From assembly GCA_003524705.1 (NCBI GenBank), contig DQGV01000094.1, positions 1 through 6,368 on the forward strand: 6,368 nucleotides of DNA. Direction: 5' to 3'. Each line of letters begins with the position of its first letter. Position 1 is the stretch's first letter. Under the pieces are notes generated by a model that was not told the DNA's origin, ran no database searches, and was given only the letters and a program-made list of their open reading frames with translations. Of the stretch, positions 1 to 6,177 are shown in pieces. Made by a program: the position numbers and the translations under genes. This DNA comes from Anaerolineae bacterium (GTDB lineage Bacteria > Chloroflexota > Anaerolineae > Anaerolineales > Villigracilaceae).

Positions 1-1495
1 TCTCACCGGTTTCTCTATCACGGTACGAATAAAAACTAGTGCGAGCATTCCAACCTGCTTCAAGCGATTCTTTTATTTTTTCAGCCTGCGCTTGGATTAA
101 TGCCGTCTCTTCATTTGGTTTACCAAGTTTGTTTGCAATCTTTGTTAAAGTTTGGGCTTCTTTATACAACATAGCTTCAAGTGCCGGGCTATGCACATAC
201 GAAACATCCAAACCTTGTGACCATGGATTCCATACATCGAATAATGGATTATCTTCAAACCCTGTTTGTAAAACATGGTCCCATTCTGGAATGCCATCAC
301 GATTTCTATCGTGAAAGCCGGCAAACCATGCCCAAAAGAATTTAATTAATTTTGGAAATACTTCTGCTAAAAAGTTTTCATCACCTGTGGTTTGGTAATA
401 TTTCCAAGCTAAGCTTGAAAGTATTGGCATGGAAATAAACTTCCCACGTTGACCCGCCAACCCAGGCTTGCCATCTACTTCGCCATCTTCATCTTGTGTA
501 GATAAAAAGTTGAGCAAAAGATTTTTTGTGATTTGTGGTGTACCATGCAAAACACTCGATAAATAATACGCATCTAATGCAAATTGACCATTCCATGCGG
601 GGGGATAATCTGTGCCATCGCCGGCGTGTGAAAAGCCTTGATCTGTGTGACGTGATTGCACAAATGAGGCATGTGGTAAATGATTGCCATTATTTACAAA
701 CAACGCGTTTGCAGTTCTTTGACTCATTGCCAACGCCGCATCCCAATCATTATCACCAGTGCGAATATCTAAAATTTGGCTTGTATCTGTCATTTCGATA
801 CGTGCAATTTCAGCATTCCATGATCGGGCGGCGGTTTTGCGGGCTAGGTCAAATGCTTCGGGGATAGAGTCGCGAGCGGCTTCGGAGAAAGATAAAATTC
901 GAGTGGCACCCGGACCAAGTTCAAGATCAAGAAGAAGCGAGTTATGAGGACCAGGTCCATGTTTGGGACCGCCAGTCATAAAAATCACAGGGGCAATTCC
1001 GCTGGTTTGACCTGCTAATATGTTTACTAATTGTTGTTGTGTGGGGACGATGGATTGCCCATTGAGATGTGCAAGCGTGGCACATACTTCGAGTTTGATT
1101 TGACGAACTGCGTTGGTTTTGTTAACAATGGTAACGCGCCCTGCTACTGCATTTGATTCTGGAATCCAAAAATCGGTGCTGACTTGTAAGTTTTCAAAGG
1201 GAACAAATTCGAGCGTTAGGAAGTTTGGATAGAAACGTTTTAGTGTCGGTTTGCCGACAAAAGTGTTTGGGTCTGTAATGATGCTGTTGCCTTCGGTGAA
1301 GCGTAAAAAAATGCGCATGGAACGCGCACGTAAACCGAAGGTGGTATATAAGCCAACGGCAGACCGTTCTGGGTCGTTACTCCCGATTTCGACTTCCCAG
1401 ATATGGTCGTTGACGTAATTTGTTTTTGTAAGGCGCGCGTCGGCGGCGAGGGTGAGGTAGAGCGGGTCGCCAGCGCGCAGAGACCATTCACGCAT
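1..1495 (-). CDS. Glycoside hydrolase, (alpha/alpha)6-barrel, GH63/MGH1-like (C-terminus beyond window)
   Basis: The minus strand is open without a stop from the ATG at 1495 to the window edge, giving 498 visible residues; the C-terminus is missing. Seen: residues ~1-210 read as a beta-rich N-terminal domain (for example RIFLRFTEG, FLTLEFVPFENL). From ~245 the protein becomes helical with six-hairpin-glycosidase features: WNGQFALDAYYL (301-312), HDRNRDGIPEWDH (395-407), GFEDNPLFD (412-420) and SPALEAMLYKEA (436-447). Known of the family: GH63 and mannosylglycerate-hydrolase-like enzymes pair an N-terminal beta-sandwich with an (alpha/alpha)6 barrel and carry a catalytic acid Asp in a G-x-DN-x-P-like motif. 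Inference: Asp415 is the candidate general acid; the general base would lie in the missing part. The likely role is hydrolysis of an alpha-linked sugar (glucoside, mannoside or glucosylglycerate type); the substrate cannot be told. No signal peptide is visible, so it is probably cytoplasmic. The start was chosen because a promoter ends 7 nt upstream and no Shine-Dalgarno exists. The gene is divergent from the maoC-like cluster. An amylo-alpha-1,6-glucosidase-like annotation is also possible. Confidence 0.72.
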   Translation of the reverse strand, partial: MREWSLRAGDPLYLTLAADARLTKTNYVNDHIWEVEIGSNDPERSAVGLYTTFGLRARSMRIFLRFTEGNSIITDPNTFVGKPTLKRFYPNFLTLEFVPFENLQVSTDFWIPESNAVAGRVTIVNKTNAVRQIKLEVCATLAHLNGQSIVPTQQQLVNILAGQTSGIAPVIFMTGGPKHGPGPHNSLLLDLELGPGATRILSFSEAARDSIPEAFDLARKTAARSWNAEIARIEMTDTSQILDIRTGDNDWDAALAMSQRTANALFVNNGNHLPHASFVQSRHTDQGFSHAGDGTDYPPAWNGQFALDAYYLSSVLHGTPQITKNLLLNFLSTQDEDGEVDGKPGLAGQRGKFISMPILSSLAWKYYQTTGDENFLAEVFPKLIKFFWAWFAGFHDRNRDGIPEWDHVLQTGFEDNPLFDVWNPWSQGLDVSYVHSPALEAMLYKEAQTLTKIANKLGKPNEETALIQAQAEKIKESLEAGWNARTSFYSYRDRETGE

Positions 1496-1502
1496 GGCGC
1501 AT

Positions 1503-1531
1503 ATTGTACGGGCAGAATCATGGATGGTCAA
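1503..1531 (-). promoter_or_regulatory. Sigma70-type promoter of the glycoside hydrolase, probably giving a leaderless mRNA
   Basis: On the minus strand TTGACC (1531-1526) is followed by a 17-bp spacer and TACAAT (1508-1503). Both boxes match the sigma70 consensus at five of six positions. Seven nucleotides separate the -10 box from the ATG at 1495, so transcription would be expected to begin at or next to the A of the start codon. No purine-rich Shine-Dalgarno is present in those seven bases. Inference: the mRNA is leaderless. Confidence 0.6.
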
Positions 1532-1536
1532 ACGGG

Positions 1537-1542
1537 TATAAT
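1537..1542 (+). promoter_or_regulatory. Candidate -10 box (TATAAT) for the maoC-like/PBP cluster
   Basis: A perfect TATAAT lies on the plus strand in the divergent intergenic region. The hexamer 17 bp upstream (1514-1519, AGAATC) is a poor -35, and no TGn extension precedes the box, so recognition may need an activator. If used, transcription would start near 1549 and the leader to the ATG at 1661 would be about 110 nt, containing nearly the whole 9-bp repeat array. The box lies only 5 bp from the divergent -35 element, so the two promoters would compete or be co-regulated. Confidence 0.35.
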
Positions 1543-1544
1543 TT

Positions 1545-1634
1545 GGTCTAATTAGTCTTAAAAGTCTGATTAGTCTAATAAGTCTAAATGGTCAAAATGA
1601 CCTCTAAGACCATTTAGACTTGTAAGATCCGTAA
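1545..1634. repeat. Array of ~10 degenerate 9-bp units, orientation switching midway
   Basis: Units start every 9 bp: GGTCTAATT (1545), AGTCTTAAA (1554), AGTCTGATT (1563), AGTCTAATA (1572), AGTCTAAAT (1581), GGTCAAAAT (1590), GACCTCTAA (1599), GACCATTTA (1608), GACTTGTAA (1617) and GATCCGTAA (1626). The first six fit a forward consensus near AGTCTAATT. The remaining units look like its reverse complement (TTAGACT-like), in the same 9-bp phase. The array fills the spacer between the two divergent promoters and the maoC-like ribosome binding site. Function is unknown. It could be an operator array, a structured RNA leader or a simple repeat expansion. Confidence 0.75.
1580..1621. repeat. Perfect 14-bp inverted repeat within the 9-bp array
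   Basis: The left arm AAGTCTAAATGGTC (1580-1593) is exactly complementary to the right arm GACCATTTAGACTT (1608-1621), with a 14-nt loop between them. A smaller competing stem, GGTC (1590-1593) with GACC (1599-1602), overlaps it. No T-run follows, so it is not an intrinsic terminator. In RNA it would form a stable hairpin in the 5' leader of the maoC-like gene, about 28 nt before the ribosome binding site. In DNA it is a dyad that could bind a dimeric regulator. Confidence 0.75.
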
Positions 1635-1648
1635 AACCAATGGAGCAT

Positions 1649-1653
1649 AGGAG
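1649..1653 (+). promoter_or_regulatory. Shine-Dalgarno AGGAG that fixes the maoC-like start
   Basis: AGGAG sits 7 nt before the ATG at 1661. An in-frame ATG at 1640 has no ribosome binding site and would place this AGGAG inside the coding sequence, so 1661 is preferred. Confidence 0.8.
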
Positions 1654-1660
1654 AATTGAA

Positions 1661-2110
1661 ATGAGCGGATTGTATTTCGAAGAATTTACAGTGGGTCAAG
1701 TTGTAAAAACATTATCACGAACTGTCAGCGAAGATGCAATTTTCACCTTCGCAGGGTTAACAGGTGATTACAACCAAATTCACACCGACGCCGAATTTGC
1801 AAAGACCACTCAATTTGGTCAACGCGTGGCACATGGTTTGTTAGGTTTATCAATTGCCACAGGGTTAATCATGCGTACGGGTTTTCTTGAAGGTACAGTC
1901 TTGGCGTTTCGTGAAATTCAAGATTGGAAATTCGTAAAACCAATTTTCATTGGTGATACCATTCATGCCTTGTTAACTGTCAGCGAAACCAAAGCACTTC
2001 CACGCATTGGTGCAGGTGCGTTGATAGCATCTGTTGAAGTGAAAAATCAAACTGATGAAGTGTTACAAAAAGGAACATTGAATCTTTTAGTGTTAAGCAA
2101 GCCGAAATAA
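1661..2110 (+). CDS. MaoC-like hot-dog (R)-specific enoyl-CoA/acyl hydratase
   Basis: A 149-residue protein with the single hot-dog fold expected of MaoC-like dehydratases. The hydratase-2 signature is clear: AGLTGDYNQIHTD (31-43) with Asp36, Asn38 and His41, followed by GQRVAHGLLGLS. Known of the family: the Asp/His pair activates water to hydrate trans-2-enoyl-CoA to (R)-3-hydroxyacyl-CoA, or the reverse, and Asn/Gly residues of the motif shape the oxyanion site. The length is normal for stand-alone PhaJ/MaoC-type proteins, which act as dimers in the cytoplasm. The start at 1661 is supported by AGGAG; a start at 1640 would add only seven residues (MEHRRIE). It is the first gene of a co-directional cluster and lies 11 bp from the PBP gene. 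Substrate is not determinable: fatty-acyl, branched acyl or (R)-3-hydroxyacyl-ACP chemistry are all possible. No phaC or fatty-acid genes are in view. Confidence 0.88.
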   Translation: MSGLYFEEFTVGQVVKTLSRTVSEDAIFTFAGLTGDYNQIHTDAEFAKTTQFGQRVAHGLLGLSIATGLIMRTGFLEGTVLAFREIQDWKFVKPIFIGDTIHALLTVSETKALPRIGAGALIASVEVKNQTDEVLQKGTLNLLVLSKPK

Positions 2111-2121
2111 AGGTAATAAAA

Positions 2122-5100
2122 ATGCGAAATGACGATAACGATAGATTACGCCGAAAAAAATCCGAAGAAGAAACTCGTAACGATGTAGAACCGCCTCCAT
2201 CTACGGGGACAACTGTTTCTAAAAAGTCAACAGGTACCACGCCTCGACTTAATCTACCCGATGTAGATAAAGACAACATGCCACTTCCCAAACGTGTAGA
2301 TGAAGTGGATATGGATGGCACACGCGTCACTCCCGCCGCATATCGTCAGGGACAAAATCAAGGCGGGCAAAATCAAAGACCAGTGTATCGTTTACCAGAG
2401 AATCAAAATCAACAACCTACAAGATATACCAATTATCAAAGTCAGCAACAATCAAATGCACCTTCGTTCTTTGATAACCTGCAAGCATGGTTTTCATCAT
2501 TCATTTCTGGCATACGAAAAAATAGAAAAACTTTTCGTTATGGGTGTATCACTTCTGTTTTTGCTATTGCTTTAATTGGTTTATGTGTTGCTTCTTTCTT
2601 CGTCTATCAATACGCCGCCATTGCCAGCACATTACCCCCCGTCGGTGACTTGCGAGAACGTGCCTCCCAATTTGAAACAACTCGCATCTTAGATAGAAAC
2701 GGTCAACCCTTATATGATTTATTAGACCCAACGGCTGGTAGGCGTACATATATTCCATTAGAAGAAATATCCCCATATCTAATCGCCGCAACCATTGCTA
2801 CCGAAGATAAAGAATTTTATAGCAACCCCGGCTTTGACCCTATCGCCATCGTGCGTGCTTTATGGCAAAACTACATCACCGATGGTCAAGGTGGTGGTGC
2901 TTCCACAATCACACAACAATTGGCGCGTGCATTGTTATTATCACCAGAAGAACGCGCTCAACGGACCTATACAAGAAAAACTCGTGAGATTATTCTCGCG
3001 GCAGAAATCACCCGCCGTTATTCAAAAGAGCAAATCCTTGAGTTGTATCTCAACGAAATTTATTATGGCAACTTGGCGTATGGAATTGAAGCCGCTGCTG
3101 AAACCTATTTTGGAAAAACTGCCAAAGATTTAACGTTAGCAGAAGCATCTTTCTTAGCGGGTTTGCCACAATCTCCAGCTGTATATGACATTTACACAAA
3201 TCCCGAAGTGACTTTATTACGTCAACAACAAGTATTGGTCTTGATGTTTGAGTTAAGTACACAAGAAGGTTGTATTGAAGTGAGTAATAGCGATACACCC
3301 ATTTGTGTTGACCCTGTCGCAACGGTTGATGCCGCAAACTATATTAAGTCATATCAATTTATTCCACCATCTTTTGGTGCTAAATATCCGCATTGGGTGA
3401 ACTTCATCCGCGCTGAATTAGAAAAATTATACGACGCTCAAACGATTTATCGCTCTGGATTCGTCGTCTACACCACTATTGACCCTGTTTTACAAGACCG
3501 CGCTCAACAACTCGTCACTGACCAAGTTGCTTCGATGACGGCAAACAATACCAAAAATGGTGCATTGGTTGCAATTCAACCTTCTACCGGACAAATCCTT
3601 GCCATGATTGGTTCACCAGACTTTAATAACGTGGCTATCTCTGGTCAAATCAACATGGCAATTAGTCCCACACGTCAACCGGGCTCGTCCATTAAACCAA
3701 TCACGTATGTCGCCGCCTTTGAAAAAGGTTGGACTCCTTCCACTTGGATTTGGGATGTGCCAACTCAATTCCCCGATGGTGCGAATCCGCCATATGAACC
3801 CAAAAATTATGACAATCGTTTTCATGGTGGTATGACGCTTCGCACAGCATTAGCAAATTCATTTAACATCCCAGCAGTCAAAGCCCTTGAATTTGTCGGC
3901 ATATATGATGACCCCAACACGCCTGAAAAAGAAGGCATGATTGGCATGGCTGAAAGATTAGGCATTACATCGTTTAATCGAAATGATTATGGTCTGTCAC
4001 TTACACTTGGTGGTGGTGATGTCAGCCTTATAGATATGACTTCTGCGTATGCAGTCTTTGCCAATGGTGGACAAAAAATTCCACCTGTTGCGATTCTCAA
4101 AATCACAAACTTTGCTGGTGATGTGATTTACGAATATCAACCTCCACAAGGTGAACAAGTCATTCGCCCAGAACATGCCTACTTAATTTCATCTATTATG
4201 TCTGATAACCAAGCACGCTCATGGATGTTTGGAAGTAACTCCCCATTAAATTTATCTTTCCAAGTTGCCGCAAAAACAGGAACAACCAATGATATTCGCG
4301 ACAACTGGACATTAGGCTACACACCTGATTTAGTGACCGGGGTTTGGATTGGCAACGCCGATTACACCCCCATGACAGATACGTCTGGTTTAAGTGGTGC
4401 CGCGCCAATATGGTCACAATTTATGGAATTTGCAGTGCCATACATCACCAATGGCGCACCCACTCCATTCTCACGCCCACAAGGAATCGTAGATAGAGTT
4501 GTATGCCGTTTATCCGGCACAGAACCATCTAACATGTGTAGGTCAGAATACACCGAAGTATTTGCGTTTGATCAACTTCCGCTTCCGCCGAGTCAAGATT
4601 TATTCCGCCGCATCCGAATTGACTTGTGGACTGGGTATCAGGCTTCAGAAGCATGTCAAGGTCCAAGTGAAGAAGCGATAGTGATGAATGTTCAAGATAG
4701 ATGGGCGCGTGAATGGTTTGAAACCAATCAAGGCAGAACTTGGCTGGATGATAATAACTTACCCGAAGATGCAATTATTGCACCAGAACGCGATTGCCGT
4801 GCTAGTGACCCACAGCCTGAAATTGAAATTTCACTTGTTGATGGTCAAATTATAATTTCGCCCATGTTAGAAATCAAAGGCACTGCCAATGCCGATGCAA
4901 ATTTCAGAAGATGGGTCTTAGAATATGGCGTGGGTGATAATCCCGGCTCATGGAACTTACTTGCTGAAAGTAACAACCCAATTGAAAACGGCACACTACA
5001 TAATTGGACAATTCCAAATTTACCGAATGGAATCATCACATTGCGTTTGACATTAATTGGCGAACATACAGAAATAGATGAACGCATCAGACTTAACCTC

Positions 5101-5235
5101 AGCCTGCCGACTCCAACTCCACCACCTGTTACGCCGACAGATACTCCGCCACCGACAGCAACACCAACTATATTCATTCCGCCAACTGCGACTGAAACAC
5201 CTACATTGACACCAACAGAAACACCAACACCATAA
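2122..5235 (+). CDS. Bifunctional class A penicillin-binding protein (PBP1A type: transglycosylase + transpeptidase)
   Basis: A 1037-residue protein that polymerises lipid II into glycan strands and cross-links the peptides. Residues 1-140 are a cytoplasmic, hydrophilic, Q/N-rich tail (low complexity ~75-112), followed by one membrane anchor (~141-163). The GT51 domain (~185-360) shows TEDKEFYSNPGFD with catalytic Glu228, GGGASTITQQ (257-266), RKTRE (285-289, second catalytic Glu289) and KEQILELYLNEIYYG (302-316). The transpeptidase shows the SxxK motif with nucleophile Ser522 and Lys525, SFN (580-582) and KTGTT (718-722), so both activities look intact. The first GT51 motif has Asn235 where EDxxFxxHxG normally has His. 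Past the transpeptidase come a Cys-containing segment (C795, C806, C844, C892), a beta-rich Ig-like module (~898-992) and a Thr/Pro-rich tail (996-1037). The protein is longer than typical 700-850-residue homologues because of both ends. The ATG at 2122 follows AAAGGT with 7-nt spacing. It is probably cotranscribed with its neighbours. Confidence 0.95.
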   Translation: MRNDDNDRLRRKKSEEETRNDVEPPPSTGTTVSKKSTGTTPRLNLPDVDKDNMPLPKRVDEVDMDGTRVTPAAYRQGQNQGGQNQRPVYRLPENQNQQPTRYTNYQSQQQSNAPSFFDNLQAWFSSFISGIRKNRKTFRYGCITSVFAIALIGLCVASFFVYQYAAIASTLPPVGDLRERASQFETTRILDRNGQPLYDLLDPTAGRRTYIPLEEISPYLIAATIATEDKEFYSNPGFDPIAIVRALWQNYITDGQGGGASTITQQLARALLLSPEERAQRTYTRKTREIILAAEITRRYSKEQILELYLNEIYYGNLAYGIEAAAETYFGKTAKDLTLAEASFLAGLPQSPAVYDIYTNPEVTLLRQQQVLVLMFELSTQEGCIEVSNSDTPICVDPVATVDAANYIKSYQFIPPSFGAKYPHWVNFIRAELEKLYDAQTIYRSGFVVYTTIDPVLQDRAQQLVTDQVASMTANNTKNGALVAIQPSTGQILAMIGSPDFNNVAISGQINMAISPTRQPGSSIKPITYVAAFEKGWTPSTWIWDVPTQFPDGANPPYEPKNYDNRFHGGMTLRTALANSFNIPAVKALEFVGIYDDPNTPEKEGMIGMAERLGITSFNRNDYGLSLTLGGGDVSLIDMTSAYAVFANGGQKIPPVAILKITNFAGDVIYEYQPPQGEQVIRPEHAYLISSIMSDNQARSWMFGSNSPLNLSFQVAAKTGTTNDIRDNWTLGYTPDLVTGVWIGNADYTPMTDTSGLSGAAPIWSQFMEFAVPYITNGAPTPFSRPQGIVDRVVCRLSGTEPSNMCRSEYTEVFAFDQLPLPPSQDLFRRIRIDLWTGYQASEACQGPSEEAIVMNVQDRWAREWFETNQGRTWLDDNNLPEDAIIAPERDCRASDPQPEIEISLVDGQIIISPMLEIKGTANADANFRRWVLEYGVGDNPGSWNLLAESNNPIENGTLHNWTIPNLPNGIITLRLTLIGEHTEIDERIRLNLSLPTPTPPPVTPTDTPPPTATPTIFIPPTATETPTLTPTETPTP
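5107..5232 (+). repeat. Thr/Pro-rich low-complexity C-terminal tail of the PBP
   Basis: Codons 996-1037 encode an almost pure Thr/Pro run (PTPTPPPVTPTDTPPP and similar) with occasional Ala, Glu and Ile, ending at the stop. The DNA is correspondingly repetitive in CCAAC/CCGAC/ACACC words. Such tails are common in Chloroflexota extracytoplasmic proteins. They may act as extended linkers or wall-embedded stalks, and may be glycosylated. Function here is inferred only. The antisense strand is open across the region purely because of the composition. Confidence 0.8.
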
Positions 5236-5244
5236 AGGCTGAAT

Positions 5245-5961
5245 ATGAAATCATTGAACTGTCCCAACTGTGGTGCCGCATTACCAGAAAAAAACATTAA
5301 ACATAATATTGCTTCATGTGAATATTGCGGCACGAGTTTTCGTATTCCAAAATCATTAACCCCTGAGCCAGATATGGGCGATTTGTTACTCGGCGCAGAT
5401 TTTAGTAATAAAGTGATGCCGGGCTGGCAATTGTTCAATGAAGATAAATTGACATTTCATAAAGGCAAGCCAAATGAAATGCGCTGTAGATTTACACCTA
5501 AAAAAGATGAAGCCTTTTATGTGTTAAAAAGTTCTGGCTTGTTAGATGATTTTGATGCCAGTGTGACATTACGTTTCACTGAAGGTAAATTAGATATGAC
5601 CCGTGCTGGGTTTTATGTGCGTTTTTCAGATGATGGCGGTTATACCGTTTTGGTCTCTGCAATTGCATCGTATCAAGTAGGTGTGTTTACCAAAGATAAA
5701 GAAAAAAATAAATTGGTTTGGAATAAGATCCTGCCATGGACTTCACATACGGCTTTGAAAAAAGGATTTAACGAAAATAATCGTATTCGCTTAATTTGTA
5801 ATGGCGCACAATTTCGCTTGTATTTTAATGGTGTCTTGGCGGCTTCTTTCAAAGAGGCAACATGGTCTGTAGGAAAATTTTGCCTCACTGTTGACCCATA
5901 CGAAGAAGATGGCGGTTTCGCCTTTTCGGATTTGCAATTAAGAGAAGTGCCGAGGAAATAG
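5245..5961 (+). CDS. Zinc-ribbon protein with C-terminal concanavalin/LamG-like beta-sandwich, function unknown
   Basis: A 238-residue protein I do not recognise as a named family. Seen: an N-terminal zinc ribbon with Cys6-x2-Cys9 and Cys25-x2-Cys28 (CPNCG and CEYCG), a short linker (~35-48), then a beta-rich domain (~50-236). That domain contains AGFYVRFSDDGGYTVLVSA, NNRIRLICNGAQFRLYFNG and a final FSDLQLREV strand. This strand order and the 'N-x-IRL...G...LYFNG' pattern resemble DUF1080/3-keto-disaccharide-hydrolase-like or LamG jelly rolls. No signal peptide or membrane segment is present, so despite the carbohydrate-binding look it is predicted to be cytoplasmic or to be moved by another route. 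The ATG at 5245 follows AAAGG (5234-5238), which overlaps the PBP stop; the 9-bp gap implies cotranscription and possibly translational coupling. No catalytic residues can be assigned. A binding or sensor role is only a guess. Confidence 0.8.
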   Translation: MKSLNCPNCGAALPEKNIKHNIASCEYCGTSFRIPKSLTPEPDMGDLLLGADFSNKVMPGWQLFNEDKLTFHKGKPNEMRCRFTPKKDEAFYVLKSSGLLDDFDASVTLRFTEGKLDMTRAGFYVRFSDDGGYTVLVSAIASYQVGVFTKDKEKNKLVWNKILPWTSHTALKKGFNENNRIRLICNGAQFRLYFNGVLAASFKEATWSVGKFCLTVDPYEEDGGFAFSDLQLREVPRK

Positions 5962-6036
5962 AATCAGGCATCCACGTAGGGAAGTGAGGCGTTAAGTCTG
6001 CTTTAAGGTTGGAGACTCTTCTATGATTAACAACCC
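5962..6036 (+). other. Gap between the zinc-ribbon gene and the rpoC promoter, no clear terminator
   Basis: About 75 bp downstream of the TAG at 5959-5961. The only symmetry I see is a weak AGTCT (5995-5999) / AGACT (6013-6017) pair with a 13-nt loop and no T-run. Upstream transcription may therefore read through into rpoC. No gene is visible. Confidence 0.5.
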
Positions 6037-6065
6037 TTGACGGGGAGAGGGCTAGTGCATATAAT
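6037..6065 (+). promoter_or_regulatory. Strong sigma70-type promoter for rpoC
   Basis: TTGACG (6037-6042), an exact 17-bp spacer and a perfect TATAAT (6060-6065) make this the best promoter match in the window. Transcription would start near 6072, leaving a leader of about 139 nt before the GTG at 6211. A weaker secondary candidate, TGCTATACG (6157-6165, extended -10 type), lies further down the leader. Confidence 0.75.
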
Positions 6066-6099
6066 CGTTCTGTTGGATGTAAAAACCGAGCTAATAACA

Positions 6100-6132
6100 G
6101 CAAGCGCTTGAGAAAATATCTCATGCGCTTGC
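6100..6132 (+). promoter_or_regulatory. Leader hairpin upstream of rpoC, possible attenuator
   Basis: The left arm 6100-6113 (GCAAGCGCTTGAGA) pairs with 6119-6132 (TCTCATGCGCTTGC) over 14 positions with a single T.T mismatch and a 5-nt AAATA loop. The outer eight pairs are GC-rich and perfect. The left arm itself contains a 10-bp palindrome, CAAGCGCTTG (6101-6110). The downstream sequence ATTTGTTTGT is T-rich but interrupted, so it is a poor intrinsic terminator. Lying between promoter and start codon, it may be an attenuator, an mRNA stabiliser or a protein-binding leader element. Confidence 0.6.
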
Positions 6133-6177
6133 ATTTGTTTGTCTCTGATAGTTTTTTGCTATACGCTATTGGAGTAG

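Noticed and set aside
39..947. Plus-strand open frames at 39-314, 535-867 and 759-947
   Set aside because: They lie antisense to the continuous, well-conserved glycoside hydrolase frame, have no ribosome binding sites and show no recognisable protein features.
1240..1521. Minus-strand frame starting at ATG 1521
   Set aside because: It is in a different frame from the hydrolase and ends at 1240 with a composition unlike a real protein. The hydrolase frame from 1495 remains open to the window edge.
1580..1621. Intrinsic terminator in the divergent region
   Set aside because: No T-run on either side adjacent to the arms, and no gene converges on it; both neighbouring genes start here.
1545..1634. 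CRISPR array
   Set aside because: Units are only 9 bp and contiguous, without spacers, and no cas genes are visible.
2300..4774. Many short open frames on both strands inside the PBP gene
   Set aside because: All overlap the intact 1037-residue frame, whose catalytic motifs are in order; they are out-of-frame shadows.
4845..5438. 197-residue minus-strand open frame
   Set aside because: It is Val/Gly-rich (VGVSVGV runs), which is the antisense reading of the Thr/Pro tail and adjacent genes; no start signal or family match.
6100..6145. Intrinsic terminator of the upstream cluster
   Set aside because: The stem is strong, but the following T-run is interrupted (ATTTGTTTGTCTC), and it lies downstream of the best promoter in the window, so a leader element is more likely.
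6139..6165. Second rpoC promoter (TTGTCT or TTGTTT with TATACG)
   Set aside because: Spacers of 15 or 19 bp and a weak -10; the TGC extension is the only support. Kept as a minor possibility in the main promoter entry.
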